A model generated the notes under the pieces. The model had not been told where the DNA came from. It ran no database searches and saw only the letters and a program-made list of their open reading frames with translations. From Desulfobacteraceae bacterium (GTDB lineage: Bacteria; Desulfobacterota; Desulfobacteria; Desulfobacterales; Desulfobacteraceae): DNA of 10,444 nt. How positions within the stretch are numbered: the stretch's first letter is position 1; each line of letters begins with the position of its first letter. Made by a program: the position numbers and the translations under genes. Location: the NCBI GenBank assembly GCA_003354055.1, contig PIVQ01000198.1, forward strand, positions 1 to 10,444. The letters are read 5' to 3'. Of this stretch, positions 1 to 6,794 are shown piece after piece.

Positions 1-302
1 ATGCACAGTCCAAGAAAGGTAAAACTGGTACCCTGGATACTAAGGATGCCGGAGCCCACAGGACCGAATTTCCGTACCTGAATAAATGTGGCAAGGCCTG
101 AAACGAACAAGGCCATGCTGATAATATAGGCTTTATACGCCGGGGGCAGTTGCAATGCAGAGCCAATGATCAGCGGCGGGGTGACAATGCCTACAAAAAT
201 AGCCAGCAGATGCTGAAGCGCGGCAAGAAAGGCCTGACCGGCAGGCGGTCTGTCGTTCAATCCTAAGATTATATCGGATTGAGTTTTATTGACATTACTC
301 AT
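1..302 (-). CDS. NCS2 family xanthine/uracil-type permease, N-terminal part (cut by window edge)
   Basis: The first 100 residues of an inner-membrane nucleobase:cation symporter; the rest lies beyond position 1. The start MSNVNKTQSDI is followed by FLAALQHLLAIFVGIVTPPL, the typical first membrane segment of the NCS2 family (QHLLA...G...PP/VPL). A second hydrophobic segment (AYIISMALFVSGLATFIQ) and the stretch GPVGSGILSIQGTSFTFLG follow, as in xanthine and uracil permeases. The ATG at 300-302 has an AGGAG ribosome site about 10 nt upstream. The residues that separate uracil from xanthine/urate transporters lie outside the window, so the substrate cannot be given. It is on the same strand as the pqi operon and starts 179 bp after that operon's last stop, with a palindromic repeat between them. 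It may have its own promoter; an AT-rich TATAAG/TATATT stretch lies about 20-35 nt upstream of the ATG. Confidence 0.85.
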   Translation of the reverse strand, partial: MSNVNKTQSDIILGLNDRPPAGQAFLAALQHLLAIFVGIVTPPLIIGSALQLPPAYKAYIISMALFVSGLATFIQVRKFGPVGSGILSIQGTSFTFLGLC

Positions 303-481
303 AAATGGAGGTCTCCTGAAAAATATAAACCTTATACACCAGTTCGCCGAAATTTTCATCCGGATAGAACCCGGTTAGGAATCGTTACAAAATAACTTTA
401 TCTAAATTGTTTCCAAAACCCCTTAAAAGACTGGGTATTTTGAAAACAAAAGATCAAGTAATTTCGGAGCCGATCCATACT
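303..481. other. Intergenic region between the RND transporter and the permease
   Basis: 179 bp. The part nearest the permease (303-374) holds its ribosome site and an AT-rich, promoter-like stretch, but no convincing -35 box. The remainder is almost entirely the palindromic repeat copy at 375-480, which reaches to within two to five bases of the transporter's stop codon. I see no other terminator for the transporter operon, so the folded repeat is the only candidate transcription barrier between the two genes. Confidence 0.6.
375..480 (-). repeat. 106-bp palindromic repeat element, copy 1 (non-coding)
   Basis: This stretch matches 4230-4335 with only four substitutions and no indels (differences at 399, 414, 465 and 477). 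The core 378-476 (99 bp) is a long imperfect inverted repeat. Two 44-nt arms begin GGAATCG and, on the other strand, GGATCGG, and share CAAAAT and ACTTGATCT blocks, TTTC and AAAA; an 11-nt centre separates them. TTA (375-377) and ATA (477-479) flank the core, compatible with a short TA-type target duplication. It carries no transposase and looks like a miniature inverted-repeat element or other mobile palindrome. It sits right behind the stop codon of the RND transporter and may form a hairpin in that operon's 3' end. In the frame that is open in copy 2, this copy has a TAA stop created by the difference at 399. Confidence 0.88.
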
Positions 482-3301
482 CTAATTTTTTGAGCCATCC
501 TTTAAGGTGTCCGGCAAGTCGAACTGGTAGTCAAGAGCCTCATTGGCATCTGCCAGTCGTTCCCCGAGCACCCGGCTGATATTAAAGTTGAGCTTGGCCA
601 CAATATAGGGGAAAAATTTCAAGTCGGCTTCCAGTTTCCGATAATCAAACCTCAGGACTTCCATAGGGCTTAACGCCCTGACATCTGCAGTCCGGCAGAT
701 TTCTCGAACAAAACCGATCTCTCCGAAAATCTGTCCAGGTCCCAGCCGGGCCAGGCAACGCTCTTCCGTCCCTTTTTTTCGGAGCACCTCTGCCCGTCCT
801 GACAGAATCAGATACATGCTTCTGCCCATTGCCCCTTTTTCCACAAGCAGCTGGCCCTGGTCAAACTCGCTGAGTTCGGAAATCAATATGGCCTTTCGCA
901 TCTGATACTGGGTCATGCCCCGGAACAGAGGACTTTTTTCTAAGACCTCTTTGCGCATCTTCAGGGCAAGGATCTGGTAAAGCCCTACCAGCCTGACCTT
1001 TGACATGATAATGGGGGTAATGAGAAGATTGACAAACAGGGCAATGACCATGGTGGCTGCGCACAGGGCACCAAACTGGGCAATGATGGTAAAATTTGAA
1101 AACAAAAGAATGCCGAAACCAAGGGCCAGGGACAGGCTGGTGGTGACCAGGGGAATAGCCTCCTGGCTAACGGTCTCCATCACTGCCCCGTCATAATCGG
1201 AGGTCCTGCGGCAAAGCTCATTGTATCTGGAAAAAAGATGCAGGGTATTGTCAATGGAGATGCCGATGGAAATCACTGCCACCATGGCAGTACCCGGATT
1301 CAACGGAATATTCAAATAGCCCATGATGCCGAACATGAGAATCACTGGAATCAGACTGGGAATCAGGGCAACAATCCCCCCTTTGACAGAAGTGAACATG
1401 ATGGAGGTAATGATAAAAATCACTATCAGCAAAATCCCCAGGGATTTGGCCTGGGCTCCGACAAGATCCTGGGCAGCTGCATTGATCATAAGATTTTCCC
1501 CAACAATATCCGCCCTAAGTCCCTGCCCTGCAATATCCGGCAGTACCTGTTCAAGCTCCTTGATGTAGCGGTTCAGCTTTGAAGAATCCGTGATATGATG
1601 GCGGACCACGATACAGGCTTTAGACAATTCATGGTTCACATAATTTTTCAAGTCCCTGCGATGAAAAAAAGTCAGATATTGGGCCGTAAGTGACCTATGA
1701 CCGGGAACCCGAAAAAACGCCGGATCTCCCCCGTTGAATGCCTGATTCACCAGGGAAAGGTGGTCTGCCAGGGAAATGCTGGAATCAAACACCTCCTGCT
1801 TTTCCATAAAATTCTGAATCTCAGCCAGTTTCTTTATATTTTCAGGCGCCAGAAAGGGTTTGTCCTGATCCCTGTCAGCGGTCAGGGTAACATAAAAAAA
1901 CTTCATTCCGGCCAGATTCTCATGAATGGTTCTGGCATGGACAATCAGGGGCTGATCCTTTTGAAAATAGGACAGTGGATCGTTGGCCACATACAACTTT
2001 GTGCATTGAACCATAAAAAAACCACACACCAGGGCAGTGGCCAGCAACACACCCCCGGGAAATTTCAGCCTGACAAATCCGAAAAGCCTGACAAAGAGTC
2101 CGGGCAATCCTTTAACAGATTTACCAGTGGTACGTTTTTTCCCCTTCAGCGGCCCCATGACAGATAAGACCATGGGAACCAAAGTAAAAGTAATCACCCC
2201 GTTTGCCAGGACGGCAATGGTCGAAGCCAATGCAAAACCCCGGATCAACCCCAGGTCATTAAACAGATTACTGCCAAACCCCATTGCCGTGGTAAACACG
2301 GTCAGTATCAGGGGAACCCCGAGATGACGCATCATTAACCGGGTGGCTGAATACCTTTGCCCGGCCCATTCAGTCTGAAATCCAACCGGAAGGTCTGCGG
2401 ATCTGTTGTCCCGGGTAAGTCCCTGAAAATAAGAGGCAATCATATGGGTATCTTCGGTGGAACCGATGACGACAATGAGAGAGGGCAGCATGGCGGAAAG
2501 AATATTCAAAGGAATATTCACCCATCCCATTATCCCGAATGTCCATAAAATGCTGAGACCCGAGGTGACCAGCGGCACCAGGGCGGCAAATCCGCTGCCG
2601 AGAAAAATGAGGATGGCTATGACAAGGACCAGGGCAGACAAGGGGGCCAGGATACGCAAATCCTTAAGAAGCACCGACTTTAAATCCGCATTAATCCTGG
2701 ACTTTCCCACCTGAAAAAGGTCCGTAAATTGCGGGCGGAACAGATCAAGAGTCTCTTCCAGAGATTGATTGATCAGCCGGTCAGGATCCTCTGCGTCAAT
2801 ATCGTCATAGATGGAGACGACTAAGGCCACGGCCCTGCCGTCCTTTGACATGAGATTTCCTGCCAGAAGCGGGTGATCTTGTGCCTGGCGAAAGGCCCGT
2901 TCGAGGGCTGCACGGGTTTTGGGGGCCTGGTCCAGAATAATCCCGGATTCAATTTTGCCCTGACTGCCCCGGATACTGCGAATGGTAAACAGATCTTCCA
3001 CCTGTTTGACGAACTCGAGACCTTCGAGGGCATAGTGAAGCTGTTCCAATGCCGCTAGCTTTGTTTCAGTCCAGAGATCATCATCAGCCACATAGACAAT
3101 GGCCCGATTGTCCGTGCCGAACTCCCGGACCACCTGTTCATACAGGCGCCTGTCAGGGTGAGAGGCTGGAATCAAACTGTGAAAGCCCGTATCAATGCGT
3201 AGTTGTGTCAGTCCCATTCCAGTGACCAGGGTCACCACAAGCAAAAATAAAAAGGTGGCCAGGCGATGGTGTACCCCGACCATTAAACATCTTAGAAACA
3301 T
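482..3301 (-). CDS. RND/MMPL-family exporter with C-terminal cyclic-nucleotide-binding domain
   Basis: A 939-residue inner-membrane transporter of the RND superfamily (COG1033, HAE3/MMPL-like), probably moving lipids or other hydrophobic cargo with proton drive. It has two RND halves. TM1 is at about 14-32, a periplasmic loop at 33-210 and TM2-6 at about 212-382. TM7 is at about 415-432, the second loop follows to 615, and TM8-12 span about 618-770. Acidic residues typical of the proton relay lie in the fourth helix of each half: GSTEDTHMIASY (280-291) and ISIDNTLHLFSRY (681-693). Residues 788-905 form a CRP-type cyclic-nucleotide-binding domain whose phosphate cassette, FGEIGFVREICRTADVRAL, keeps Gly-Glu (E861) and Arg-Thr (R870, T871). 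It is the last gene of the five-gene operon, 3 nt after the LolA-like gene, with AGGAAAA upstream of the ATG. Residue M7 is an alternative start. The bound nucleotide and the cargo are unknown. Confidence 0.93.
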   Translation of the reverse strand: MFLRCLMVGVHHRLATFLFLLVVTLVTGMGLTQLRIDTGFHSLIPASHPDRRLYEQVVREFGTDNRAIVYVADDDLWTETKLAALEQLHYALEGLEFVKQVEDLFTIRSIRGSQGKIESGIILDQAPKTRAALERAFRQAQDHPLLAGNLMSKDGRAVALVVSIYDDIDAEDPDRLINQSLEETLDLFRPQFTDLFQVGKSRINADLKSVLLKDLRILAPLSALVLVIAILIFLGSGFAALVPLVTSGLSILWTFGIMGWVNIPLNILSAMLPSLIVVIGSTEDTHMIASYFQGLTRDNRSADLPVGFQTEWAGQRYSATRLMMRHLGVPLILTVFTTAMGFGSNLFNDLGLIRGFALASTIAVLANGVITFTLVPMVLSVMGPLKGKKRTTGKSVKGLPGLFVRLFGFVRLKFPGGVLLATALVCGFFMVQCTKLYVANDPLSYFQKDQPLIVHARTIHENLAGMKFFYVTLTADRDQDKPFLAPENIKKLAEIQNFMEKQEVFDSSISLADHLSLVNQAFNGGDPAFFRVPGHRSLTAQYLTFFHRRDLKNYVNHELSKACIVVRHHITDSSKLNRYIKELEQVLPDIAGQGLRADIVGENLMINAAAQDLVGAQAKSLGILLIVIFIITSIMFTSVKGGIVALIPSLIPVILMFGIMGYLNIPLNPGTAMVAVISIGISIDNTLHLFSRYNELCRRTSDYDGAVMETVSQEAIPLVTTSLSLALGFGILLFSNFTIIAQFGALCAATMVIALFVNLLITPIIMSKVRLVGLYQILALKMRKEVLEKSPLFRGMTQYQMRKAILISELSEFDQGQLLVEKGAMGRSMYLILSGRAEVLRKKGTEERCLARLGPGQIFGEIGFVREICRTADVRALSPMEVLRFDYRKLEADLKFFPYIVAKLNFNISRVLGERLADANEALDYQFDLPDTLKDGSKN

Positions 3302-3304
3302 GGC

Positions 3305-4375
3305 TTATTTTCCTGTATCATTTTCCGTACCTTTCTCTTCCACAGGTTTATCCTGTTCCGGCCTGTGCTCCGGCCGAAGGTGCAAATAAGAGTCCAGCCA
3401 GTCTTTCGTGAAGATCTCCGGGGGAACCATATCCCGGGATAAAATCCGCTGATCGGTTTTTATCAATGTGGTGTGGTTCAACCGTCTATTATCCATAAAC
3501 AGCATATTGGCCTGCCACATGTCCTGATCTGTTTTTTTCACATCATGGCGGGTGAGCTGCTTGATCATCCGCCCGCCTTTGTCAAAAAAATCAGTCCTGA
3601 CAATAAAAAAAATATCCTTGCGTACAAAGAGCCGCCTCATCCCGTAAGCGCTTCCATACTGGCTGTTCCTTTCAGAAGCATAGGCCCTTTCCTTCTCCTT
3701 TTCAAAGGCTTCAACCACAAAATAAGAAACCTTGTCAATGGTCTGGTCATCCCTCCGCAGATAGCGATACCGATTCAGGGGTTCCATCAGGTCTTCTATT
3801 GTAAAATCAGTGCCCAAAAACTGATTTCCCGGATCGTTCCCCGTTAAAATGGCCTTGCCAAGGGCCGGCAGATAAATGCGGTTTTCCATATCCCCGGTCG
3901 GCTTAAAAATGGATGTCAACGTCATTCCCCTGACTTCTCTGGGAAAATCAAAAACCATTTGAATTTTAACGGTTTGGTCGGATTCCACTCTGTAAAACTG
4001 CCGCAGTTTTCTAACATTTTTTTGGCCACGATTGTCCTTGAGTACCATGGTCTGCTCCTCATATACCCACGGAAACCCTGCATGACGAACCACAGCCTCG
4101 GATATGATCAGGTATCCGGTAAGCCCGTCTTGAGCCTGTGGCGCTGCCGGAGTCTGTGATACCGCCGGAGCCGGCCAGACAATGAGACGAATCATAAGAA
4201 TGAGGGTCATCCCATAGTTTTGCCGAAGTTTAGGAATCGTTACAAAATAACTTGATCTAAATTGTTTCAAAAACCCCTTAAAAGACTGGGTATTTTGAAA
4301 ACAAAAGATCAAGTAATTTTGGAGCCGATCCTTACACAACAGGTTGTGCCATATTAAAAAACGCTCAGGTTTCAT
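3305..4375 (-). CDS. LolA-like outer-membrane lipoprotein-sorting protein, N-terminus carrying a palindromic-repeat insertion
   Basis: A 356-residue periplasmic protein of the COG2834 / LolA_like (PF17131) type, often found beside RND/MMPL transporters and thought to carry lipid or lipoprotein cargo. Residues from about 88 to 330 show the family pattern: FDFPREVRGMTLTSIFKP, then ENRIYLPALGKA and FLGTDFTIEDL. The start at 4375 is preferred: its ATG shares an A with the pqiC stop (TAATG) and follows AGGAGAAT. The frame extends open to an ATG at 4441, but that lies inside pqiC and lacks such support. Residues 16-49 (DRLQNYLIF...FVTIPK) are encoded by a 102-bp palindromic insertion. Without it the N-terminus would read MKPERFLIWHNLLCK then LRQNYGMTLILMIRLIVWPAP, a signal peptide with likely cleavage near AVS-Q (73/74). 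An internal ATG at 4210 could also start a product with a poor charge region and no clear ribosome site. Whether the longer N-terminus still exports the protein is unknown. Confidence 0.87.
   Translation of the reverse strand: MKPERFLIWHNLLCKDRLQNYLIFCFQNTQSFKGFLKQFRSSYFVTIPKLRQNYGMTLILMIRLIVWPAPAVSQTPAAPQAQDGLTGYLIISEAVVRHAGFPWVYEEQTMVLKDNRGQKNVRKLRQFYRVESDQTVKIQMVFDFPREVRGMTLTSIFKPTGDMENRIYLPALGKAILTGNDPGNQFLGTDFTIEDLMEPLNRYRYLRRDDQTIDKVSYFVVEAFEKEKERAYASERNSQYGSAYGMRRLFVRKDIFFIVRTDFFDKGGRMIKQLTRHDVKKTDQDMWQANMLFMDNRRLNHTTLIKTDQRILSRDMVPPEIFTKDWLDSYLHLRPEHRPEQDKPVEEKGTENDTGK
4230..4335 (-). repeat. 106-bp palindromic repeat element, copy 2 (inserted in frame in the LolA-like gene)
   Basis: Direct repeat of 375-480: 102 of 106 bases identical, same orientation. 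Core 4233-4331 is 99 bp, with 44-nt imperfect inverted arms (4233-4276 and 4288-4331) around an 11-nt centre. TTA lies on both sides (4230-4232, 4332-4334), a possible 3-bp target duplication; core plus one TTA is 102 bp, exactly 34 codons. Read in the host gene's direction, only one of the three frames of the element lacks stops, and it is the one used. Deleting 4233-4334 on paper restores a continuous frame. There is no transposase inside, so any mobility would depend on an enzyme elsewhere. Confidence 0.9.
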
Positions 4376-5067
4376 TAAAGAGTATTCTCCTGCACCTGGG
4401 CAAGTATTTCCCGGCCCAGAGTTTTGGAAAATTCTCCCCATAGGGTTTCCATGCCGGAAACAATGTAATCCATGTCATGGGAGGCAATCGGATCAGGTCC
4501 CTTTAACTCCGACACCTCAGTTGCCAGAATCCGGCCGTCACTTCCCCGGGACAGACGCCAGTGGACTATGAGCCAGGCCCTGCCCTGTTCATCTGCTTCA
4601 AACCTCATGATCTCGATCTCGATACGAACATCAGAGGGAGACGGCGGCCTAAAAGGTGCCATTGCCACATGAGAGGTAGAAAGCAGCCGGGAAAGATTCT
4701 GGGACAATACCCGAATCATGTTCTTTCTAAGATTCCCGCCCCATTGATGGTATTCAGCCATTGCCAGCCGGTTCTGACTGGTCCGGGTAACAATATGGGG
4801 TTTTTCAAGATATTGGGGAAGATGAAGGGCGGCAATTTCCACAGACAAAGGCACATCCCCGGAAGAGACCAGAGGGCTGTCATACGGGGTTGGCGTCAAC
4901 AGGTAATACCGGGTGGGGGCAGCAGGATTGTTACCGATACAGCCGGAAAGCCAAACCCCTGTAATTGCCGGCACTATTATCCATAGAAATTTTGTGATCA
5001 TCCTCTGCATTATTGGCCTTCTCATGGCCGTTACCGGTCTTTTCATGGCCGCCCTAAGCCTCCTCAT
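4375..5067 (-). CDS. pqiC: PqiC-like ABC-type transport auxiliary lipoprotein
   Basis: A 230-residue lipoprotein of the PqiC/YmbA family (PF03886, DUF330), the outer-membrane-anchored partner of PqiB in E. coli. The lipobox LSGC places the lipidated cysteine at residue 43, after a hydrophobic segment (FLWIIVPAITGVW). The mature part shows the family's RYYLLTP (53-59) and then LPQYLEKPHIVTRTSQNRLA (83-102), EYHQWGGNLRKN and a trailing LSQNLSRLL. These match the usual substrate-domain pattern of a Leu-Pro-x-Tyr-Leu motif followed by a His/Arg-Trp and a helix. Start choice: the ATG at 5067 overlaps the pqiB stop as ATGA, which favours coupling, but it gives an unusually long basic leader of about 25 residues. 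ATGs at residues 8, 15, 20 and 23 are also possible, with AGAAGG ahead of the one at 20. The gene ends as TAATG with the LolA-like gene. Confidence 0.9.
   Translation of the reverse strand: MRRLRAAMKRPVTAMRRPIMQRMITKFLWIIVPAITGVWLSGCIGNNPAAPTRYYLLTPTPYDSPLVSSGDVPLSVEIAALHLPQYLEKPHIVTRTSQNRLAMAEYHQWGGNLRKNMIRVLSQNLSRLLSTSHVAMAPFRPPSPSDVRIEIEIMRFEADEQGRAWLIVHWRLSRGSDGRILATEVSELKGPDPIASHDMDYIVSGMETLWGEFSKTLGREILAQVQENTL
5005..5067 (-). repeat. Three degenerate 21-bp tandem units at the pqiC start
   Basis: The first 21 codons of pqiC consist of three related 7-codon units that read MRRLRAA, MKRPVTA and MRRPIMQ. At DNA level each unit has the form (G/A)CCATGA followed by an A/G-rich run, and the second and third agree closely (GGCCATGAAAAGACC versus GGCCATGAGAAGGCC). 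Each unit carries an in-frame ATG, and its AGGAGG, AAAAG or AGAAGG run could serve as a ribosome site for a later ATG. This looks like a local duplication that multiplied start codons or lengthened the positive leader of the signal peptide. Confidence 0.55.
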
Positions 5068-6794
5068 GGTTGCCCCGCCTTTTGGGCGGGTGGATTTTTT
5101 CCGAATATAACGGAATTTGGATTTCGCTCCAGCATATCCACAAGGATGCGGATGGACCTTGCCATTTCCGAAAGTTCTGATGTCAGTTCAATAAAGTGGT
5201 ATTGAAGCGGCGCATTGGGATTTAAGGCCTCATCCATGAGCGTCAGGGTGTTCTGAATGTCTTCCATGGCCTTATGCCCGGCGCCGATGGCATTCTCCAG
5301 GTTACCGGCAATGGGTTCAACCCGCTGATCCACCTGGGTTAAAATCTGTTTTAATAAGACCAGAGACCGGCCGAAATCCGCCATGGCGGTCTCAAGATCA
5401 GCCTTGTCCAGGATCCGGTCCGCCTTATGAACTATCCGGCCGGCCCCGTTCAGGGTCGTTAGAAGCTCGGAACCGATCTTGTCAATGTCCAGGCGTTCCA
5501 TCTTGGCCAGAATATTTTTTATGGAACTTGTCATCTGTGTCAGGCTGGCCGGAATGGTAGGCAGTTCCGGAAAGGGAAGGTCCGGCCCCATAAGGTTCAA
5601 CGGTGTCTCAGGATGCATGTCAAGTTCTATGAACAATTGCCCGGTAATCAGACTCCCTGTCTGAAGCCGCGCCCTTAACCCGTCATCGATAAGCCCCATA
5701 AGGGTTGACAGGGGAGATATTTCCGCCATATCCGAGTCAGATAAAAACCGTTCAGGTTCTATTTCCACCAGAACGGGAATTTTAAAGTGCTGACTCTCCC
5801 GGTCATAGGCCAGACTCAGCTCTTTAACCTGCCCGACTTTTATACCCTTGAACTCAACCGGCGCGCCTCTCTTGAGTCCCCGGACAGAGCTCTCGAAGAA
5901 AAGCACACAGGTGATTTTCTTGATAAAGGCCGCAGCCTGGATATCCTGGTAATTACCATATAGAGTAAAGGCCAGTCCGCTGACATCTGCCTTAATCTCC
6001 TCTTGAACCTCTCTAAAACTCTCCGGAGTTTCAAAGGCAATCCCCCCGTACAAAAGGGTGGCCAGGGATTCGGTGCGCAGGTTGACCCCTTCGGTCCCCA
6101 TGGACAGATCTACCCCGCTGATATTCCAGAACCGGGTATTGCTTTTCACTAAGCTGTCATAGGGAGCCTTGACAAAGGAGTGGATAAATATGCTTTTCCT
6201 GTCATTGCCCAGCTCCCAACCCAAAACCTCTCCGGCCAGTATACCCTGAAAATAGATGGGAGATCCCCTGTCAATGGAGTTTAGCTTGTCCGCTACCAGC
6301 ATGAATTTGGTCCCGGTAACGTCTGCCTTAACCACAGGCGGATTGTCAAGGCCCTTAAACCGGGTCTGGACTTCTCCCTTACCCGGCTCAATCTCGATAT
6401 AGGCACCAGACATCAGGGTGTTGAGTCCGGAGGCCCCGCGCAGGCTCAGCCTGGGTTTAACCACCCAGAACCTGGCACCCCGTCCAAGAAAATGCTCTGT
6501 ACCCTTGTTCATGGAGACCTTGAGAATCACATGGGAAAAATCCCTGGAAAACCCCACGGAATCCACCAGGCCGATGTCTATCTCCTTATACTTGACCTTT
6601 GTTTTTCCTGCCTCTATGCTCTCGGCGGTTTTAAAGGAAATTTCAATTTGGGGTCCCTGTTCTGACAGGGTCTTTACAATAAGCCAGCCGCCGATTATCA
6701 GGGTCACCAGGGGAATCAGCCATACCATGGATATGGAAGACCGGATTTGGATGCTGGGTTCAGGGGGTGCGCCCCTATCAATATCTTCTGTCAT
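5064..6794 (-). CDS. pqiB: PqiB-like MCE-domain intermembrane transport protein
   Basis: A 576-residue MCE protein close in length to E. coli PqiB (546), which forms a hexameric tunnel across the periplasm. A short cytoplasmic tail precedes one inner-membrane helix (about 22-41, MVWLIPLVTLIIGGWLIV). Three MCE domains follow: about 46-137 (GPQIEISFKTAESIEAGKTK ... AYIEIEPG), about 160-255 (GTKFMLVADKLNSIDRGSPI ... LLYGGIAF) and about 293-395 (ITCVLFFESSVRGLKRGAPV ... GQLFIELDM). The Gly-x-Pro-Val/Ile 'spacer, then GI-x-Gly-V' MCE signature appears in MCE2 (SPIYFQGILAGEV) and MCE3 (APVEFKGIKVGQV). Residues 415-560 are mostly helical with heptad-like hydrophobics, as expected for the needle-like coiled-coil tube. 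The ATGA overlap with the pqiA stop at its start and with pqiC at its end indicates coupled translation and a shared complex. The cargo, probably phospholipid, and its direction of transport are not shown by sequence. Confidence 0.95.
   Translation of the reverse strand: MTEDIDRGAPPEPSIQIRSSISMVWLIPLVTLIIGGWLIVKTLSEQGPQIEISFKTAESIEAGKTKVKYKEIDIGLVDSVGFSRDFSHVILKVSMNKGTEHFLGRGARFWVVKPRLSLRGASGLNTLMSGAYIEIEPGKGEVQTRFKGLDNPPVVKADVTGTKFMLVADKLNSIDRGSPIYFQGILAGEVLGWELGNDRKSIFIHSFVKAPYDSLVKSNTRFWNISGVDLSMGTEGVNLRTESLATLLYGGIAFETPESFREVQEEIKADVSGLAFTLYGNYQDIQAAAFIKKITCVLFFESSVRGLKRGAPVEFKGIKVGQVKELSLAYDRESQHFKIPVLVEIEPERFLSDSDMAEISPLSTLMGLIDDGLRARLQTGSLITGQLFIELDMHPETPLNLMGPDLPFPELPTIPASLTQMTSSIKNILAKMERLDIDKIGSELLTTLNGAGRIVHKADRILDKADLETAMADFGRSLVLLKQILTQVDQRVEPIAGNLENAIGAGHKAMEDIQNTLTLMDEALNPNAPLQYHFIELTSELSEMARSIRILVDMLERNPNSVIFGKNPPAQKAGQP

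Noticed and set aside
1238..2167. Long open frames on the plus strand opposite the RND transporter
   Set aside because: They have no family resemblance or ribosome sites and lie antisense to a gene with clear domains, so they are shadows of its codon use.
4332..4350. Small palindrome ACAACAGGTTGT beside the repeat insertion, considered as an insertion target
   Set aside because: It lies on one side only and the other flank shows no matching half, so it is not evidence of target choice.
4376..4441. Longer version of the LolA-like protein starting at 4441 (22 extra residues)
   Set aside because: It would lie wholly within the end of pqiC and has no ribosome site, whereas the ATG at 4375 has AGGAGAAT and the TAATG junction.
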